From: Corynebacterium sp.
GTDB taxonomy: Bacteria > Actinomycetota > Actinomycetes > Mycobacteriales > Mycobacteriaceae
Reading direction: 5' to 3'
Length of the DNA: 53,958 nt
NCBI GenBank assembly: GCA_030531005.1
Contig: JAUMTW010000004.1
Coordinates: forward strand, 234,917-288,874
Shown here: positions 8,621 through 18,588 of the stretch, piece after piece
Position numbering within the stretch: the stretch's first letter is position 1
Layout: every line of letters begins with the position of its first letter
The notes under the pieces: generated by a model
The model's database searches: none
What the model was told of the DNA's origin: nothing
What the model saw: the letters and a program-made list of their open reading frames with translations, nothing else
Translations under genes and position numbers: made by a program

Positions 8621-9151
8621 TTAGGAGCCTTCGGCGTCGTGGGCTGCAATGAGTTCTTGAACCTGAGCAATGACTTCTGCCTCGTTGAGGTCGGAAGTAT
8701 GCAAGATATGGGTTGCAACCTCGGCAAAGAAGTCTTGGCGTTCGTTGTATAACTTGGTGTACACCCGGTATGGATCAGTACCGGCCAGCAACGGACGCCC
8801 ACCATCACGCAAGGATCGTGCTACCCCAACTTCTGGGGAAACATGCAGCCACACCACATGGTGGTTGGCTAACCGCTTCCTGGTGGCCGGAGTAATCACG
8901 GCACCTCCACCTAGGCTTACGACGCCTGTTTCACCGAGTAATGCTGCAATAATATTCTGCTCGATTTCTCGAAAGCGGTGTTCCCCTACTTCGGCAAACA
9001 CTTCCCCACAGGCTTTGCCATATTCCGCAGCGATGCGATGATCCGAGTCGAGAAAAGGGATATTGCGTGCTGCCGCGACCGCCTGCCCGATGGTTGTTTT
9101 CCCGCTACCAGGCATGCCGACGAGAATCAATGCAGGCTTATTCGCTGGCAT
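8621..9151 (-). CDS. aroK: Shikimate kinase
   Basis: 176 residues. ATP-dependent phosphorylation of shikimate. The Walker A loop GMPGSGKTT is at 12-20, followed by DSD for shikimate binding and the conserved GGGAV (RGGGA-type) segment after LGETGVVSL. The ATG at 9151 has a GAGGAAG box and lies inside the 3' end of aroC: the two genes overlap by 14 bases. Upstream in-frame codons are antisense-free aroC sequence and are rejected. Forms the aroC-aroK-aroB unit. Confidence 0.95.
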   Translation of the reverse strand: MPANKPALILVGMPGSGKTTIGQAVAAARNIPFLDSDHRIAAEYGKACGEVFAEVGEHRFREIEQNIIAALLGETGVVSLGGGAVITPATRKRLANHHVVWLHVSPEVGVARSLRDGGRPLLAGTDPYRVYTKLYNERQDFFAEVATHILHTSDLNEAEVIAQVQELIAAHDAEGS

Positions 9152-10361
9152 TATCTTCCTCAAAGCGCAGACGTTGGGCAATGATCTCCTGGTAGCTTGC
9201 GATATTACGCTTGGTCTCCTCCAAGCTATCACCACCAAATTTCGCGAGGACTGCCCGAGCCAGGACTAAGGCCACCATGGCTTCCGCTACCACACCGGCG
9301 GCGGGAACTGCGCAAACATCACTGCGCTGGTGATTACCACGGGCAGCGCTGCCATCTTTGATGTCAACAGTTTTTAAAGCGCGCGGCACTGTGGAGATTG
9401 GTTTCATTGCAGCTCGAACTTTGAGCTGCTCACCATTCGTCATGCCACCTTCAAGCCCGCCAGCACGATTGCTTAGGCGTACGATTCCGGTTTCGGCGCG
9501 CTGCATTTCATCATGGGCCTGGGATCCGCGCCGCCGGGCTTCTGCAAAGCCATCACCGATCTCTACACCTTTGATTGCTTGGATACTCATCAACGCTGCA
9601 GCGAGTTGAGCATCCAGGCGATCATTTTCAGAAACGTAACTACCTAAGCCAATAGGCAGGCCATCAACGATGACTTCAACCACGCCGCCTAAGGTGTCAC
9701 CTTGCTTTTTGGCCGCTTCGATCTCACGCACCATGGATGCTTCCGCGCTAGCCGAGGCACTGCGTACTGGGGAAGCATCAATGGATGCTACGTCTTCGAA
9801 GCTGGGATTGACGGTCTCATCTACCTCGGAATCTCCAATGGAGATCACATGGGAAAAGACTTCAACACCTAAGGTCTCCCGGAGGAAATTGCGCGCCACA
9901 GTAGCAGCAGCCACACGTGCTGCCGTTTCGCGTGCGGATGCGCGCTCGAGCACCGGGCGGATTTCATCGAAGCCGTACTTTAAAACACCAGCGAAGTCAG
10001 CATGGCCTGGACGCGGGCGGGTGAGCTTGGCGCCGCGTCCCGATGCCATAGCCGCGGCAACCTCGGCATCATCATAGTCCACTGGATCAGCAGCCATGAT
10101 CGTTGTCCACTTGGGCCACTCGGAATTGCCAATCATAATAGACACGGGGCTGCCCAGGGTGTGGCCGTGGCGTACACCAGTCAATAACGTGACCTCATCG
10201 GCTTCAAATTTCATTCGGGCGCCGCGGCCATAGCCTAAGCGACGGCGGGCAAGTTGGTAGGAAACTTCCTTGCTCGAAATAGGTACGCCTGCCGGCATGT
10301 GTTCCAGCATGGCGATGAGGGCTTGTCCGTGCGATTCTCCTGCAGTGGTCCATCGAAGCAT
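9138..10361 (-). CDS. aroC: Chorismate synthase
   Basis: 407 residues. FMN-dependent conversion of EPSP to chorismate, the last common step to aromatic amino acids, folate and menaquinone. The N-terminus [13 protein letters not shown] is the family signature start; the ~41 codons before it in frame belong to the upstream gene region. [39 protein letters not shown] and [20 protein letters not shown] are conserved FMN/substrate segments. No clear ribosome binding site is seen; the start is seven bases after the peptidase gene stop, so coupling is plausible. Confidence 0.97.
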   Translation of the reverse strand: MLRWTTAGESHGQALIAMLEHMPAGVPISSKEVSYQLARRRLGYGRGARMKFEADEVTLLTGVRHGHTLGSPVSIMIGNSEWPKWTTIMAADPVDYDDAEVAAAMASGRGAKLTRPRPGHADFAGVLKYGFDEIRPVLERASARETAARVAAATVARNFLRETLGVEVFSHVISIGDSEVDETVNPSFEDVASIDASPVRSASASAEASMVREIEAAKKQGDTLGGVVEVIVDGLPIGLGSYVSENDRLDAQLAAALMSIQAIKGVEIGDGFAEARRRGSQAHDEMQRAETGIVRLSNRAGGLEGGMTNGEQLKVRAAMKPISTVPRALKTVDIKDGSAARGNHQRSDVCAVPAAGVVAEAMVALVLARAVLAKFGGDSLEETKRNIASYQEIIAQRLRFEEDNASE

Positions 10362-10368
10362 AGCCAAA

Positions 10369-10845
10369 TTATTGCATGAAATCCGGTGAAGATGTGAATA
10401 AGGCCACGATCCACACCAATCCCACTGTAAGCAATAGTGCTGGACCGTATGCGATGTGCATTTTTCTACAAGAAACCATAGCAACGACAGAGATCAATGG
10501 TGCCAGCAGCATGGCGAAATATAAATATGCCCAGCCAGGAATTGCAGCCAGGATACCTAGTGCCCCGACAAGCCGTATATCCCCACCGCCAACTCCCGGT
10601 ATGCCCTTGAATTTCAAGCTCAGCCATGCAACCAACCACAACAGACTCGCCCACAGTATCCCTCCAAGAATTGCTTGGTGGGTATCCAAAAGGCAGGCGA
10701 CTGCCACTGCGAGGACTCCAAGCATTGTGGTTGCGTGATGTGGCAAGCGTCTGGCGAGCAGATCGCTCCAGGACAAATATATGGATACTGCGACAATGCA
10801 GAGCACGCAGCAACGTAGTGCCCCAGATAAAAACACCTGCCCCAT
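10369..10845 (-). CDS. Prepilin-type peptidase (A24 family), orphan
   Basis: 158 residues with about five to six hydrophobic helices. The two aspartates of the A24 family can be assigned: Asp28 in [11 protein letters not shown] and the Asp in [14 protein letters not shown] (GxGD motif). The N-terminal Cys-containing methylase domain of large prepilin peptidases is absent, as in TadV/CpaA-like small enzymes. Such enzymes cleave class III signal peptides of pilins and pseudopilins. No pilin, ATPase or platform gene is seen in this window, so its substrate is unknown. It lies directly before aroC. Confidence 0.85.
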   Translation of the reverse strand: MGQVFLSGALRCCVLCIVAVSIYLSWSDLLARRLPHHATTMLGVLAVAVACLLDTHQAILGGILWASLLWLVAWLSLKFKGIPGVGGGDIRLVGALGILAAIPGWAYLYFAMLLAPLISVVAMVSCRKMHIAYGPALLLTVGLVWIVALFTSSPDFMQ

Positions 10846-11058
10846 AGCCTCAGAGCCTAATATCTACTACGAAAGCTGGGCTAGCTGCGAATGCAGAACA
10901 TGAGAAAAGTCCTATTTCGGAACCATACCAAGGTCCTATGGCGTCAACAGAAAAACAGTCAGCACAAAACGAGCCAGAGCTTCGAGAAAAACACCGCAGA
11001 AAAGGCTGGCAGCAAGACCACGCCGAAAATTGGAGCAGAACCGTCGTGAATTTCAGGA

Positions 11059-11946
11059 TTAGTCCTGGATTCCAAGATCCAACAGCAAGGCCGCAAGCAT
11101 TGCCGCCCGCGGGGCTACATACCCGGTAAATTGCTCGAATTGTTCAAAAGCTTGATACGCCAGCATTACGTAGCCACCCACAACCTTGCCTGCTCCTTGC
11201 TCGGCGGCAGTCACCAATAGGGTTGGCCAAGGATCATAGATCACATCGACTACCGGGGTATCAGCAAACAATGGTGCGAAAGCTTGAGTAGCTGCTGCGG
11301 GGATCGTGTTAATAGCCACGTTTGCCAGTTTGCTCAAGTTCTCGAGTTGACGGCGCTCTCCTGCCTCGTAGTCATCCAGAGAATCCACGCCGAAGGACGG
11401 CAGCACCACAAATTGAATGTTGACGTCCGGAAAATACTGTTGCAGATCAATGAATTCACTGCTGCGATCGCGCCGATTGATAATGATGACTTGGCTGACT
11501 CCAGTCTCACAGCAGGCCCAAATAGCTGGACGCGCTGTACCACCACTACCAAAAATCAGTGCTACTTTGCCCGTCAGAGCTTGTTGAGCACCACCGGCGA
11601 AGAGCTCATCAAAACACCCCCGGATGCCATCAACATCGGTATTATCAGCACGCCAAGAATTAGAATTATCAATGCGCACCAGGGTATTTGCACTACCAAT
11701 GGCTTTGGCACGTTTGGTGTGGCTATCTGCGGCTTCTAGAGCGGCGAATTTGCAGGGCATCGTCACAGATACCCCGCGCACTGAAGGGTCGAGTTTTGCT
11801 AAAAATTCCGGGACCTGTTCAGCAGTGATTTCTGCCCGATCATATTGCCAATCACTCAACCCCAAGGCTTTATAACCGACATTGTGCAGCAGTGGGGAAC
11901 GCGAATGCGCAATGGGAGATCCAATCACTAGTGCCTGACTTCCCAT
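11059..11946 (-). CDS. aroE: Shikimate dehydrogenase
   Basis: 295 residues. Reduces 3-dehydroshikimate with NADPH. The N-terminal substrate motif is GSPIAHSRSPLLHN (residues about 9-22), the catalytic Lys lies in SVTMPCKF, the Asn/Asp pair in GSANTL and ADNTDVDG, and the dinucleotide loop is FGSGGTARPAIWA. The ATG at 11946 is chosen because an AGGAGG box lies five bases upstream; the earlier in-frame start lacks one. 'CKF' in place of the common 'HK' before the catalytic Lys is a minor oddity. It follows mltG by 51 bases. Confidence 0.94.
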   Translation of the reverse strand: MGSQALVIGSPIAHSRSPLLHNVGYKALGLSDWQYDRAEITAEQVPEFLAKLDPSVRGVSVTMPCKFAALEAADSHTKRAKAIGSANTLVRIDNSNSWRADNTDVDGIRGCFDELFAGGAQQALTGKVALIFGSGGTARPAIWACCETGVSQVIIINRRDRSSEFIDLQQYFPDVNIQFVVLPSFGVDSLDDYEAGERRQLENLSKLANVAINTIPAAATQAFAPLFADTPVVDVIYDPWPTLLVTAAEQGAGKVVGGYVMLAYQAFEQFEQFTGYVAPRAAMLAALLLDLGIQD

Positions 11947-11997
11947 CGCGCCTCCTATTTGAGTGTGAGCTGCGAGCAAAAAGTACTTATGCTCGCG

Positions 11998-13143
11998 TTA
12001 TCGGTTTGAGTCTAACACGCCGCTCCTAATTGCCTCATCGACTGCTGCCAAGTGCTCTTCATAGGTATTCGAGAAAATGGTATTACCCGCGGCATCTACT
12101 GTAACGAAGTAGAGCCAGTCGCCTTCTGCTGGCGATTCCATAGCTTCAATGGCTTGAATGGATACTGCCGAGATCGGAGTAGCTGGCAGCCCTTGGCGCA
12201 CATAGGTATTCCAGTCGGTCTCATTGGCGCGGTCTTCATCAGTGGTAGCCAGCTCTTGTTCATCCAGGCCGTAATTGACCGTGGAGTCGAACTCTAAGCG
12301 CATGCCTTCATCCAGACGGTTGAGGATGACGCGAGCAACGCGGGTGAAGTCTTCGCTGGTGGATTCCCGCTCGACCAGCGATGCAGCGGTCAGCAACTCG
12401 TATGGAGTGAGTCCCAACGAGCTTGCACGGTGCTCAATGTCATTTTCTTCGAATGCCTTCGCACTGCGCTGAATGAGATCCTGAATGATCTCTTCTGCGG
12501 TGGCATTGGGGTTCACCACATACTGTCCGGGCATAATCAGGCCTTCAAGACGGTTACTGTCTTCGCCGCGCGAATTCACAGTGTCCCGAGCCCATTCTGG
12601 AACGCCGAGGTCATCGAGATTTGCGGTTGCAGCAACATGCTCCAAATCAGAAACACTAATGCAGTTGCCTTCATCTTCGCAGGTGAGTTCAGAAATTCGT
12701 GAGTAAATACCGGGGCGGGTACTGCCTGCAACGACGGTGACATCTGCCAGAGTGTCGCCACCTGCAACATCAAGCAGGGATACCTGATTGCTCACATCCA
12801 CCAATGCAGCAACAGCTTCTTCGGCGCCCATACGCTGCTGGAGGCGGTATATTCCAGGTACGGCACTGGATGCAGCATCATTTTGAAAGGCTGCGGCTTG
12901 GAAAACCTCGGCACTGGCCACGATACCGCGCTCTTCAAGTTCCGGGCCTAATTCTGAGATGGTAGTTCCTTCGGGGATCTCTACGTATTCCACAACACCA
13001 TTACCACTTCCATGGTAGTCAGACTCATTATCAACGACGTTGATTCCTACATAAATGATGGTGCCGATGATCAGTATGAGACCAGCAATGAGGACCGCAA
13101 GTCCGCGCTGGCGTCGTTTGACGTATTGGGTTGCACTCGGCAT
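11998..13143 (-). CDS. mltG: Endolytic murein transglycosylase MltG-like (YceG)
   Basis: 381 residues. A short cytoplasmic N-terminus with basic KRRQRG is followed by one membrane helix at about 15-37, then the extracytoplasmic domain. The YceG signature is clear: YELLTAASLVERES contains the catalytic Glu, then VARVILNRL and LEFDSTVNYGL. It cleaves nascent glycan strands and is proposed to end their polymerisation. ATG at 13143 with AAAGG upstream. Co-directional with aroE (downstream) and ruvX (upstream), but 424 bases separate it from ruvX. Confidence 0.92.
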   Translation of the reverse strand: MPSATQYVKRRQRGLAVLIAGLILIIGTIIYVGINVVDNESDYHGSGNGVVEYVEIPEGTTISELGPELEERGIVASAEVFQAAAFQNDAASSAVPGIYRLQQRMGAEEAVAALVDVSNQVSLLDVAGGDTLADVTVVAGSTRPGIYSRISELTCEDEGNCISVSDLEHVAATANLDDLGVPEWARDTVNSRGEDSNRLEGLIMPGQYVVNPNATAEEIIQDLIQRSAKAFEENDIEHRASSLGLTPYELLTAASLVERESTSEDFTRVARVILNRLDEGMRLEFDSTVNYGLDEQELATTDEDRANETDWNTYVRQGLPATPISAVSIQAIEAMESPAEGDWLYFVTVDAAGNTIFSNTYEEHLAAVDEAIRSGVLDSNR

Positions 13144-13567
13144 GCAAAAGCTACCTTTCTAATCTCTCCACTACTCAGGCAGCTGCGCAATTGAGGGCAT
13201 TACGCACGAAAACATAGCTGCGATGAGCAGACCTGCAACGCAGGTATTGTGCGCACCGCATATCATCCGGAACAAACATGGCAAAAACCTTTGTTGCCAC
13301 AAGATATTGGGCGCGCAGCAAATGTAAGGTCAATCTACCATAGGATCCAGGGAATTCCTGGTTGCACTGCAGGGGTAATTGGCAATTTTTGTAGAAAATC
13401 TAGAATTGCGAGGCAAAAATAGTTAGCTTTACAACCTGCGAAAATGCTGGGAATTTCATAGTAACGCTTTCCTACCGACCAATAGCAATCGGTATTCAAG
13501 GCGCCACTGCCTACGCAGCAACGCCTCACACCGATCACACCATCAAAAATCCAGGCTCCACGCTTGT
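13144..13567. other. 424-bp gap between ruvX and mltG, no gene seen
   Basis: Both strands lack a credible gene. A small perfect hairpin (ACCTGC / GCAGGT, 13231-13245) is present. The A+T-rich part 13360-13470 could carry the mltG promoter. ruvX and mltG are usually close together in related genomes, so the size of this gap is notable. Confidence 0.5.
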
Positions 13568-14143
13568 TTAATGCTCACGCTTTACCGAGAACTCAGCTGA
13601 GTATGCGGTACCAGCTTCTCCAGCAGAATTGGTTGCAGCCTGTGCGTCGAGCCGCGCGAAATAATTCTTGCGCCCATCTAACCACGACTGCAGAATTTCC
13701 ACCGCTGCTGCCTGATCAATAACATCCCGGGAGTTACGGCTACTGCGCCCCGAGGCCCGCAAGGCCTGAGTGGCGACCACAGTGGTCAGGCGCTCATCAC
13801 CATACCGGATGGCAACGTCCGGGCAGCGCCGCCGCAAGCGGAATGCAATCTCTTTGGTCTGCAGTACACTTTTGGATCCCTGCCCTTTAAGATTGCGCGG
13901 TAAACCAATGATGACCTCGACAATCTCATATTCCTTGATAATGGCCACGAGGCGGGCAATATCAGCCTTGTCTGCTTGACGGAAGCGAGTCTTGCGCGCA
14001 ATCGTCTCGAGCGGAGTTGCCATACTAGCTGCGCGATCCGAGAGCGCAGTTCCAATGCGTACAGTTCCCACATCAATGCCAAGCCGGCGCCCCGGCCCAG
14101 GATCATCGACCCCGGGCCGATCAGGGGTAGGAAAATCTACCAT
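13568..14143 (-). CDS. ruvX: Putative pre-16S rRNA nuclease / Holliday junction resolvase-like YqgF
   Basis: 191 residues, RNase H-like fold. [16 protein letters not shown] supplies the first catalytic Asp, [16 protein letters not shown] the second strand motif, and [10 protein letters not shown] plus [18 protein letters not shown] the C-terminal acidic residues. In E. coli YqgF processes the 5' end of 16S rRNA; RuvX is the older resolvase name. About 16 extra N-terminal residues rich in Pro/Gly and ~25 extra C-terminal residues surround the core. The start has GAGGAAAAATC before ATG and lies 11 bases after the alaS stop. Confidence 0.92.
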   Translation of the reverse strand: MVDFPTPDRPGVDDPGPGRRLGIDVGTVRIGTALSDRAASMATPLETIARKTRFRQADKADIARLVAIIKEYEIVEVIIGLPRNLKGQGSKSVLQTKEIAFRLRRRCPDVAIRYGDERLTTVVATQALRASGRSSRNSRDVIDQAAAVEILQSWLDGRKNYFARLDAQAATNSAGEAGTAYSAEFSVKREH

Positions 14144-14154
14144 GATTTTTCCTC

Positions 14155-16821
14155 TTAGCCGCGCAGCACGTCGCGTACTGCATTAACACCAGCGTCGAAA
14201 CCTGCAGCATCACTACCGGCGCCTTGGGCCATAGCCGGCTTACCGCCACCATTGCCCTTGATGTAAGGTCCGAACGTCTGAGCCAGATCCTTTGCACTGA
14301 GGCCAGCTTTTTGGCCAGCGGCGTTCACCCCTACCAAGAATGGCAGCTTGCCGGAATCTTGCTTGGAAGCCAGGATTCCCACGGCTTTCTTCTCACCGAA
14401 ACGCTCGTTGATGGATTGTGCGATGGTACGCAGTTCACCGCCAGAGATATTGTCTGGCAACATAACTGCAACAAAGCGGACATCCCCGATGGTCTCAGCA
14501 CGGGCAATGATGTCACCGAGGTTGGACAGCAGTTTTTGCTGGCGCAAGGTCTCTGCAACCTTTTCGGCGTTCTTGAGCTTGGCAACGAGATCTGCAATTC
14601 GTCCTGGCAGGTCTTCTGCTGGTGTCTTCAACGAGGAGGCAATACCTTCGACCAGGGCACGCTCGCGGGCCAAGTAGTTAAACGACTGCATACCGGAGTA
14701 AGCCTCAATACGGCGCACCCCAGAGCCCACAGACTGTTCACCAAGCACGGCAACTGGACCGATTTGGGAGGAATGGTTCACGTGGGTACCACCACAAAGC
14801 TCCATAGAGAATGGGCCGCCGATTTCCACCACGCGCACGATATCGCCGTAATTCTCACCGAACAATGCCATTGCCCCCATTTTCTTGGCCTCATCCAGGG
14901 AGGTCTCAATGGTGTGCACTTCCCAGTCCGTATCAATGGCCTGGTTGGTGATGTTCTGAATCTCGGCGAGTTGCTCTGGGCTGAGCGCTTCATTGTAATT
15001 GAAGTCAAAGCGCAGGTAACCCGGCTTGTTCATCGAACCTGCCTGCACTGCAGTTGGTCCCAAGGTCTCGCGCAGAGCAGCGTGGATCAGGTGAGTTGCT
15101 GAGTGTGCCTGACGGGCAGCGTGACGCCACTGGGCATCAACACTTGCTTGCACTGGGTCCCCAACGCTCAATCCACCTTGCTCCACAACACCGCGGTGGA
15201 TCCACAGCTTTTTGCCGACCTTTTGCACATCACGGACATTGACAATGGTATTCCCAGCGCGGATGACACCGCGGTCACCCAGTTGTCCACCGGCCTCAGC
15301 ATACAGCGGGGAACGATCCAGAATGATTTCAACCTCATTACCAGCCTCGATTTCGTTGACCTTCGAGCTCCCCTGCAACATGCCGAGAATGGTGGCCTGA
15401 GATTCCAGCTCACTGTAACCGGTGAACTCAGTGGGATTGTTATCTACCCACTCGCGGTAGATAGACAAATCTGCGTGCCCGTGTTTCTTCGCACGGCTAT
15501 CGGCCTTAGCACGATCACGCTGCTCCTGCATGAGCTGACGGAAAACTTGCGTGTCAACTTCCAGACCTGCCTGAGCTGCCAGCTCCAGGGTAAGGTCGAT
15601 TGGGAAACCATAGGTATCGTGCAGGTTGAAAGCCTGGCGGCCGTCCAACACAGTCTTGTGTTCGGCCTTCACGGTAGCCACTGCCTGCTCGAAGAGCTCG
15701 GTCCCCGAGGCCAGGGTGCGCAAGAAGGCAGACTCTTCGTTGACAGATACCTGCATGATGCGCTCGCGCGAGTCTGCGATCTCTGGGTATGAGGGCGTCA
15801 TGGTGGTCATGATGGTGCTCATGAGCGATTCCATGGTACGTCCCTGGGCACCCAAGGAGTGGGCGGAATGGATGATGCGGCGCAACAAGCGACGCAGAAT
15901 ATAGCCACGACCTTCATTTCCAGGGGTGACGCCATCCAAGATGAGCATCATAGCGGTACGGGAGTGATCAGCAATCACACGAAAGCGGATATCCGATTCT
16001 TGCTTTTCGCCATACTTTGCGCCAGTGAGTTCCTCCGCAATGTCGATGACGGGACGCAGCAGGTCGGTCTCGTACACGTTGTCCACATCTTGCAAGATGC
16101 AAGCAACACGCTCGATGCCCAGGCCGGTATCAATATTTTTCTTTGGCAGGGGCCCTAAGATTTCGAAGTTGTCCTTGCCAATGCCCTCACCGCGCTCATT
16201 TTGCATGAACACTAGGTTCCAGATCTCCATATACCGGTTATCATCGGCAACTGGGCCGCCGTCCTTGCCGTACTGTGGACCACGGTCATAGTAGATTTCG
16301 GAACACGGACCGCAAGGGCCAGGGATACCCATAGACCAGTAGTTATCAGCCATGCCAAGACGTTGGATACGCTCTGTAGGCACCCCGATTTTCTTGTGCC
16401 AAATATCAGCGGCCTCGTCATCATCAAGGTAGACAGTCACCCAGAGGCGCTCTGGATCTAGCCCGTAGCCGCCCTCTTCCACCGAACCGGTCAACAACTC
16501 CCAGGCGTTGGTGATGGCACCTTCTTTGAAGTACTGGCCGAATGAGAAGTTACCCGCCATCTGGAAGAAGGTGTTGTGTCGGGTAGTAATGCCGACTTCT
16601 TCGATATCGAGGGTGCGCACACACTTTTGAATGCTCGTTGCCGTGCCATTTTCAAACGGTGGGGTCTGCTGACCGAGAAAATACGGCTTGAAAGGTACCA
16701 TGCCGGCATTAACAAACAGCAGGTTAGGATCATCCAGGATCAACGACGCGCTTGGTACTGCGGTGTGTCCGCGCAGGACGAAGTGGTTGGTAAACCGTTC
16801 CCGAATTTCGTGTGTTCGCAC
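14155..16821 (-). CDS. alaS: Alanyl-tRNA synthetase
   Basis: 888 residues, full length. Class II catalytic core with [14 protein letters not shown] and [19 protein letters not shown]; the tRNA-recognition region follows; the editing domain has the zinc motif [13 protein letters not shown] and [13 protein letters not shown]; the C-terminal DHHA1-type Gly-rich domain ends in [14 protein letters not shown]. It charges tRNA-Ala and hydrolyses Ser/Gly-tRNA-Ala. GTG start at 16821 with AAGGAAG upstream. The preceding 327 bases are non-coding and contain several hairpins. Followed closely by ruvX. Confidence 0.97.
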   Translation of the reverse strand: MRTHEIRERFTNHFVLRGHTAVPSASLILDDPNLLFVNAGMVPFKPYFLGQQTPPFENGTATSIQKCVRTLDIEEVGITTRHNTFFQMAGNFSFGQYFKEGAITNAWELLTGSVEEGGYGLDPERLWVTVYLDDDEAADIWHKKIGVPTERIQRLGMADNYWSMGIPGPCGPCSEIYYDRGPQYGKDGGPVADDNRYMEIWNLVFMQNERGEGIGKDNFEILGPLPKKNIDTGLGIERVACILQDVDNVYETDLLRPVIDIAEELTGAKYGEKQESDIRFRVIADHSRTAMMLILDGVTPGNEGRGYILRRLLRRIIHSAHSLGAQGRTMESLMSTIMTTMTPSYPEIADSRERIMQVSVNEESAFLRTLASGTELFEQAVATVKAEHKTVLDGRQAFNLHDTYGFPIDLTLELAAQAGLEVDTQVFRQLMQEQRDRAKADSRAKKHGHADLSIYREWVDNNPTEFTGYSELESQATILGMLQGSSKVNEIEAGNEVEIILDRSPLYAEAGGQLGDRGVIRAGNTIVNVRDVQKVGKKLWIHRGVVEQGGLSVGDPVQASVDAQWRHAARQAHSATHLIHAALRETLGPTAVQAGSMNKPGYLRFDFNYNEALSPEQLAEIQNITNQAIDTDWEVHTIETSLDEAKKMGAMALFGENYGDIVRVVEIGGPFSMELCGGTHVNHSSQIGPVAVLGEQSVGSGVRRIEAYSGMQSFNYLARERALVEGIASSLKTPAEDLPGRIADLVAKLKNAEKVAETLRQQKLLSNLGDIIARAETIGDVRFVAVMLPDNISGGELRTIAQSINERFGEKKAVGILASKQDSGKLPFLVGVNAAGQKAGLSAKDLAQTFGPYIKGNGGGKPAMAQGAGSDAAGFDAGVNAVRDVLRG

Positions 16822-17148
16822 AGCGTATTCTTCCTTGATTGGATTTCTAGTTCTTCTTGAGCTACCCGGCTCCGCCTATTTCTAGGTAGGCGAAAATGGG
16901 CATCCCAAACTTGCCTAAAACACTGTACCCCGAATCCAGTGTGCAGTAGTAATAGGACGCACAGATTTTCTGCGCGCTATCCAAGCGAGCACATATTCGC
17001 TGTACTATTGGGAGGCTTCACCTCTGATGCCCGGTGACGGGAAGATTTCCGATAGCCGCAGGACTCCCAGACGCAAGCTGATAACGACCGCAGTTACACC
17101 CGGTAGTACCTCCCCTGCTGTTTGCCACGGCGGCGAAGTGCGCTCGTT
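16822..17148 (-). promoter_or_regulatory. alaS upstream region with several hairpins; candidate structured leader RNA
   Basis: No gene. Three structures are visible: (a) 17010-17114, closed by GGGAGG / CCTCCC about 100 bases apart, holding internal hairpins such as CCCG-4-CGGG (17030-17041) and GAGG-5-CCTC (17011-17023), which competes with the closing stem; (b) 16958-16976, an 8-bp stem with a 3-base loop and one G-U pair; (c) 16873-16892, CGCCTA / TAGGCG. No T-box consensus or terminator U-run is seen. The GTGA tetraloop of the first internal hairpin is GNRA-like only when read on the plus strand, so a separate plus-strand small RNA is also possible. Confidence 0.4.
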
Positions 17149-18588
17149 TTACGGCTTGCTTTCCTGCTTCGTCGCACAACCGGTCTTCGTGTGACCATCG
17201 TTGGCGTGAATGATTTCGCGCAATTTCGGCACTAAATCTTTTTGGCGTTTCTCTGCGCCATGCCCGGTGGGCTGATAGTATGTAGCATCCAATCCCTCGG
17301 GAAGATAGCGTTGCGCCACCACTGCTTTGGGCTCATCATGCGGATAAACGTAACCCACCGCATTTTCTAAACGCTGTGCCCCAGAATAGTGACCATCGCG
17401 CAAATGCGGGGGCACCGGCGGCGTTTTACCCGCATGCACATCAGCTAAGGCGGCATCAATAGCAGTAATCACACTATTGGACTTGGGTGCTGTTGCTAGA
17501 TAGATAGTGGCCTGGGCTAATGGGATCCGTCCCTCCGGCATGCCGATAAGTTGAACTGCCTGGGCAGCACTAGCAGCAACGTGCATCGCTTGGGGGTCGG
17601 CCATACCAATATCTTCACTAGCATGCACAACCAGCCGACGCGCAATAAACCTAGGGTCCTCGCCCGCGGCAATCATGCGTGCTAAATAGTGCAAGGCAGC
17701 ATCAACATCAGAACCCCGAATCGACTTAATAAAAGCCGAGGTGATGTCATAGTGCTGATCCCCATCGCGATCATAACGAGTAATGGCACGCTGCACATTG
17801 GACTCAATAGCAGCGACTGTAAGTGCCTCGCCATCGGCCACAGATTCTGCGCAGGCCTCCAAATAGGTCAGTGCCCGCCGGGCATCACCGGCAGCGAGTT
17901 GCACCAACAACTCTTGGGCTGCAGGTTCAATGCTAATCCGGTCAGCTAGGCCACGCTGGGCATGCAGTGCGCGCTCGATAACGTGGTCGATATCTGCTGG
18001 AGTGAGTGAGTGCAACTGTAAAAGCAGAGAACGCGACAACAAGGGTGCCACAACAGAAAATGATGGGTTTTCCGTGGTCGCCGCGACTAAGGTGACACTG
18101 CCGTGTTCCACGGCATCGAGTAACGCATCTTGCTGGGTTTTTGAAAAACGGTGCACCTCATCGATGAAGAGCACGGTGGGCTGGTCCGCCCTGGTCATCT
18201 TGGCGGTGTTGATAACCTGGCGCAGCTCTTTCACCCCAGCTTGTAATGCAGATAGGGCCACAAAACGATAGCCCTTGGCTTGGCTCAACAATGAAGCCAA
18301 GGTGGTTTTCCCGGTTCCTGGAGGACCATACAAGATGATGGAAGCAACACTTGCGCCTTCAATAAAGCGACGCAGCGGCTGCCCCACGCCAAGCAAATGG
18401 GATTGACCAACAACCTCTTCCAAAGATTGCGGGCGCATACGCGCAGCAAGTGGCGCATACTGCCCGGCATGAAACAAGTGCGCACCGGGATTGGTGTGGG
18501 TAGGACTCTCCCCCTCCGTTGCCGGGTTGCCGGATTGTGCGCTGGCCGGATTTGCGAACAAACCTGGCTCTTCCTCATTAATTGCCAT
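17149..18588 (-). CDS. rarA: Replication-associated recombination protein A (RarA/MgsA, AAA+ ATPase)
   Basis: 479 residues. AAA+ clamp-loader-like ATPase acting at stalled replication forks. [19 protein letters not shown] leads into Walker [15 protein letters not shown] and Walker [11 protein letters not shown], then sensor/Arg-finger region [17 protein letters not shown], and the C-terminal tetramerisation part including [16 protein letters not shown] and [16 protein letters not shown]. The ATG at 18588 is preferred (GAGG eight bases upstream) and overlaps the 3' end of the kinase-like gene by 11 bases, so the two are coupled. Confidence 0.95.
   Translation of the reverse strand: MAINEEEPGLFANPASAQSGNPATEGESPTHTNPGAHLFHAGQYAPLAARMRPQSLEEVVGQSHLLGVGQPLRRFIEGASVASIILYGPPGTGKTTLASLLSQAKGYRFVALSALQAGVKELRQVINTAKMTRADQPTVLFIDEVHRFSKTQQDALLDAVEHGSVTLVAATTENPSFSVVAPLLSRSLLLQLHSLTPADIDHVIERALHAQRGLADRISIEPAAQELLVQLAAGDARRALTYLEACAESVADGEALTVAAIESNVQRAITRYDRDGDQHYDITSAFIKSIRGSDVDAALHYLARMIAAGEDPRFIARRLVVHASEDIGMADPQAMHVAASAAQAVQLIGMPEGRIPLAQATIYLATAPKSNSVITAIDAALADVHAGKTPPVPPHLRDGHYSGAQRLENAVGYVYPHDEPKAVVAQRYLPEGLDATYYQPTGHGAEKRQKDLVPKLREIIHANDGHTKTGCATKQESKP

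Noticed and set aside
10938..11129. Plus-strand open frame of 63 codons with an AAGG box before the ATG
   Set aside because: Its second half is antisense to the conserved C-terminus of aroE, the first half is low in complexity, and no family resemblance is seen.
13335..13538. 67-codon open frame in the ruvX-mltG gap
   Set aside because: No ribosome binding site, unusual composition (many Cys and Trp), and no recognisable domain.
16822..17148. T-box riboswitch before alaS
   Set aside because: The T-box antiterminator consensus (like TGGNACCGCG) and a terminator with U-run are both missing.
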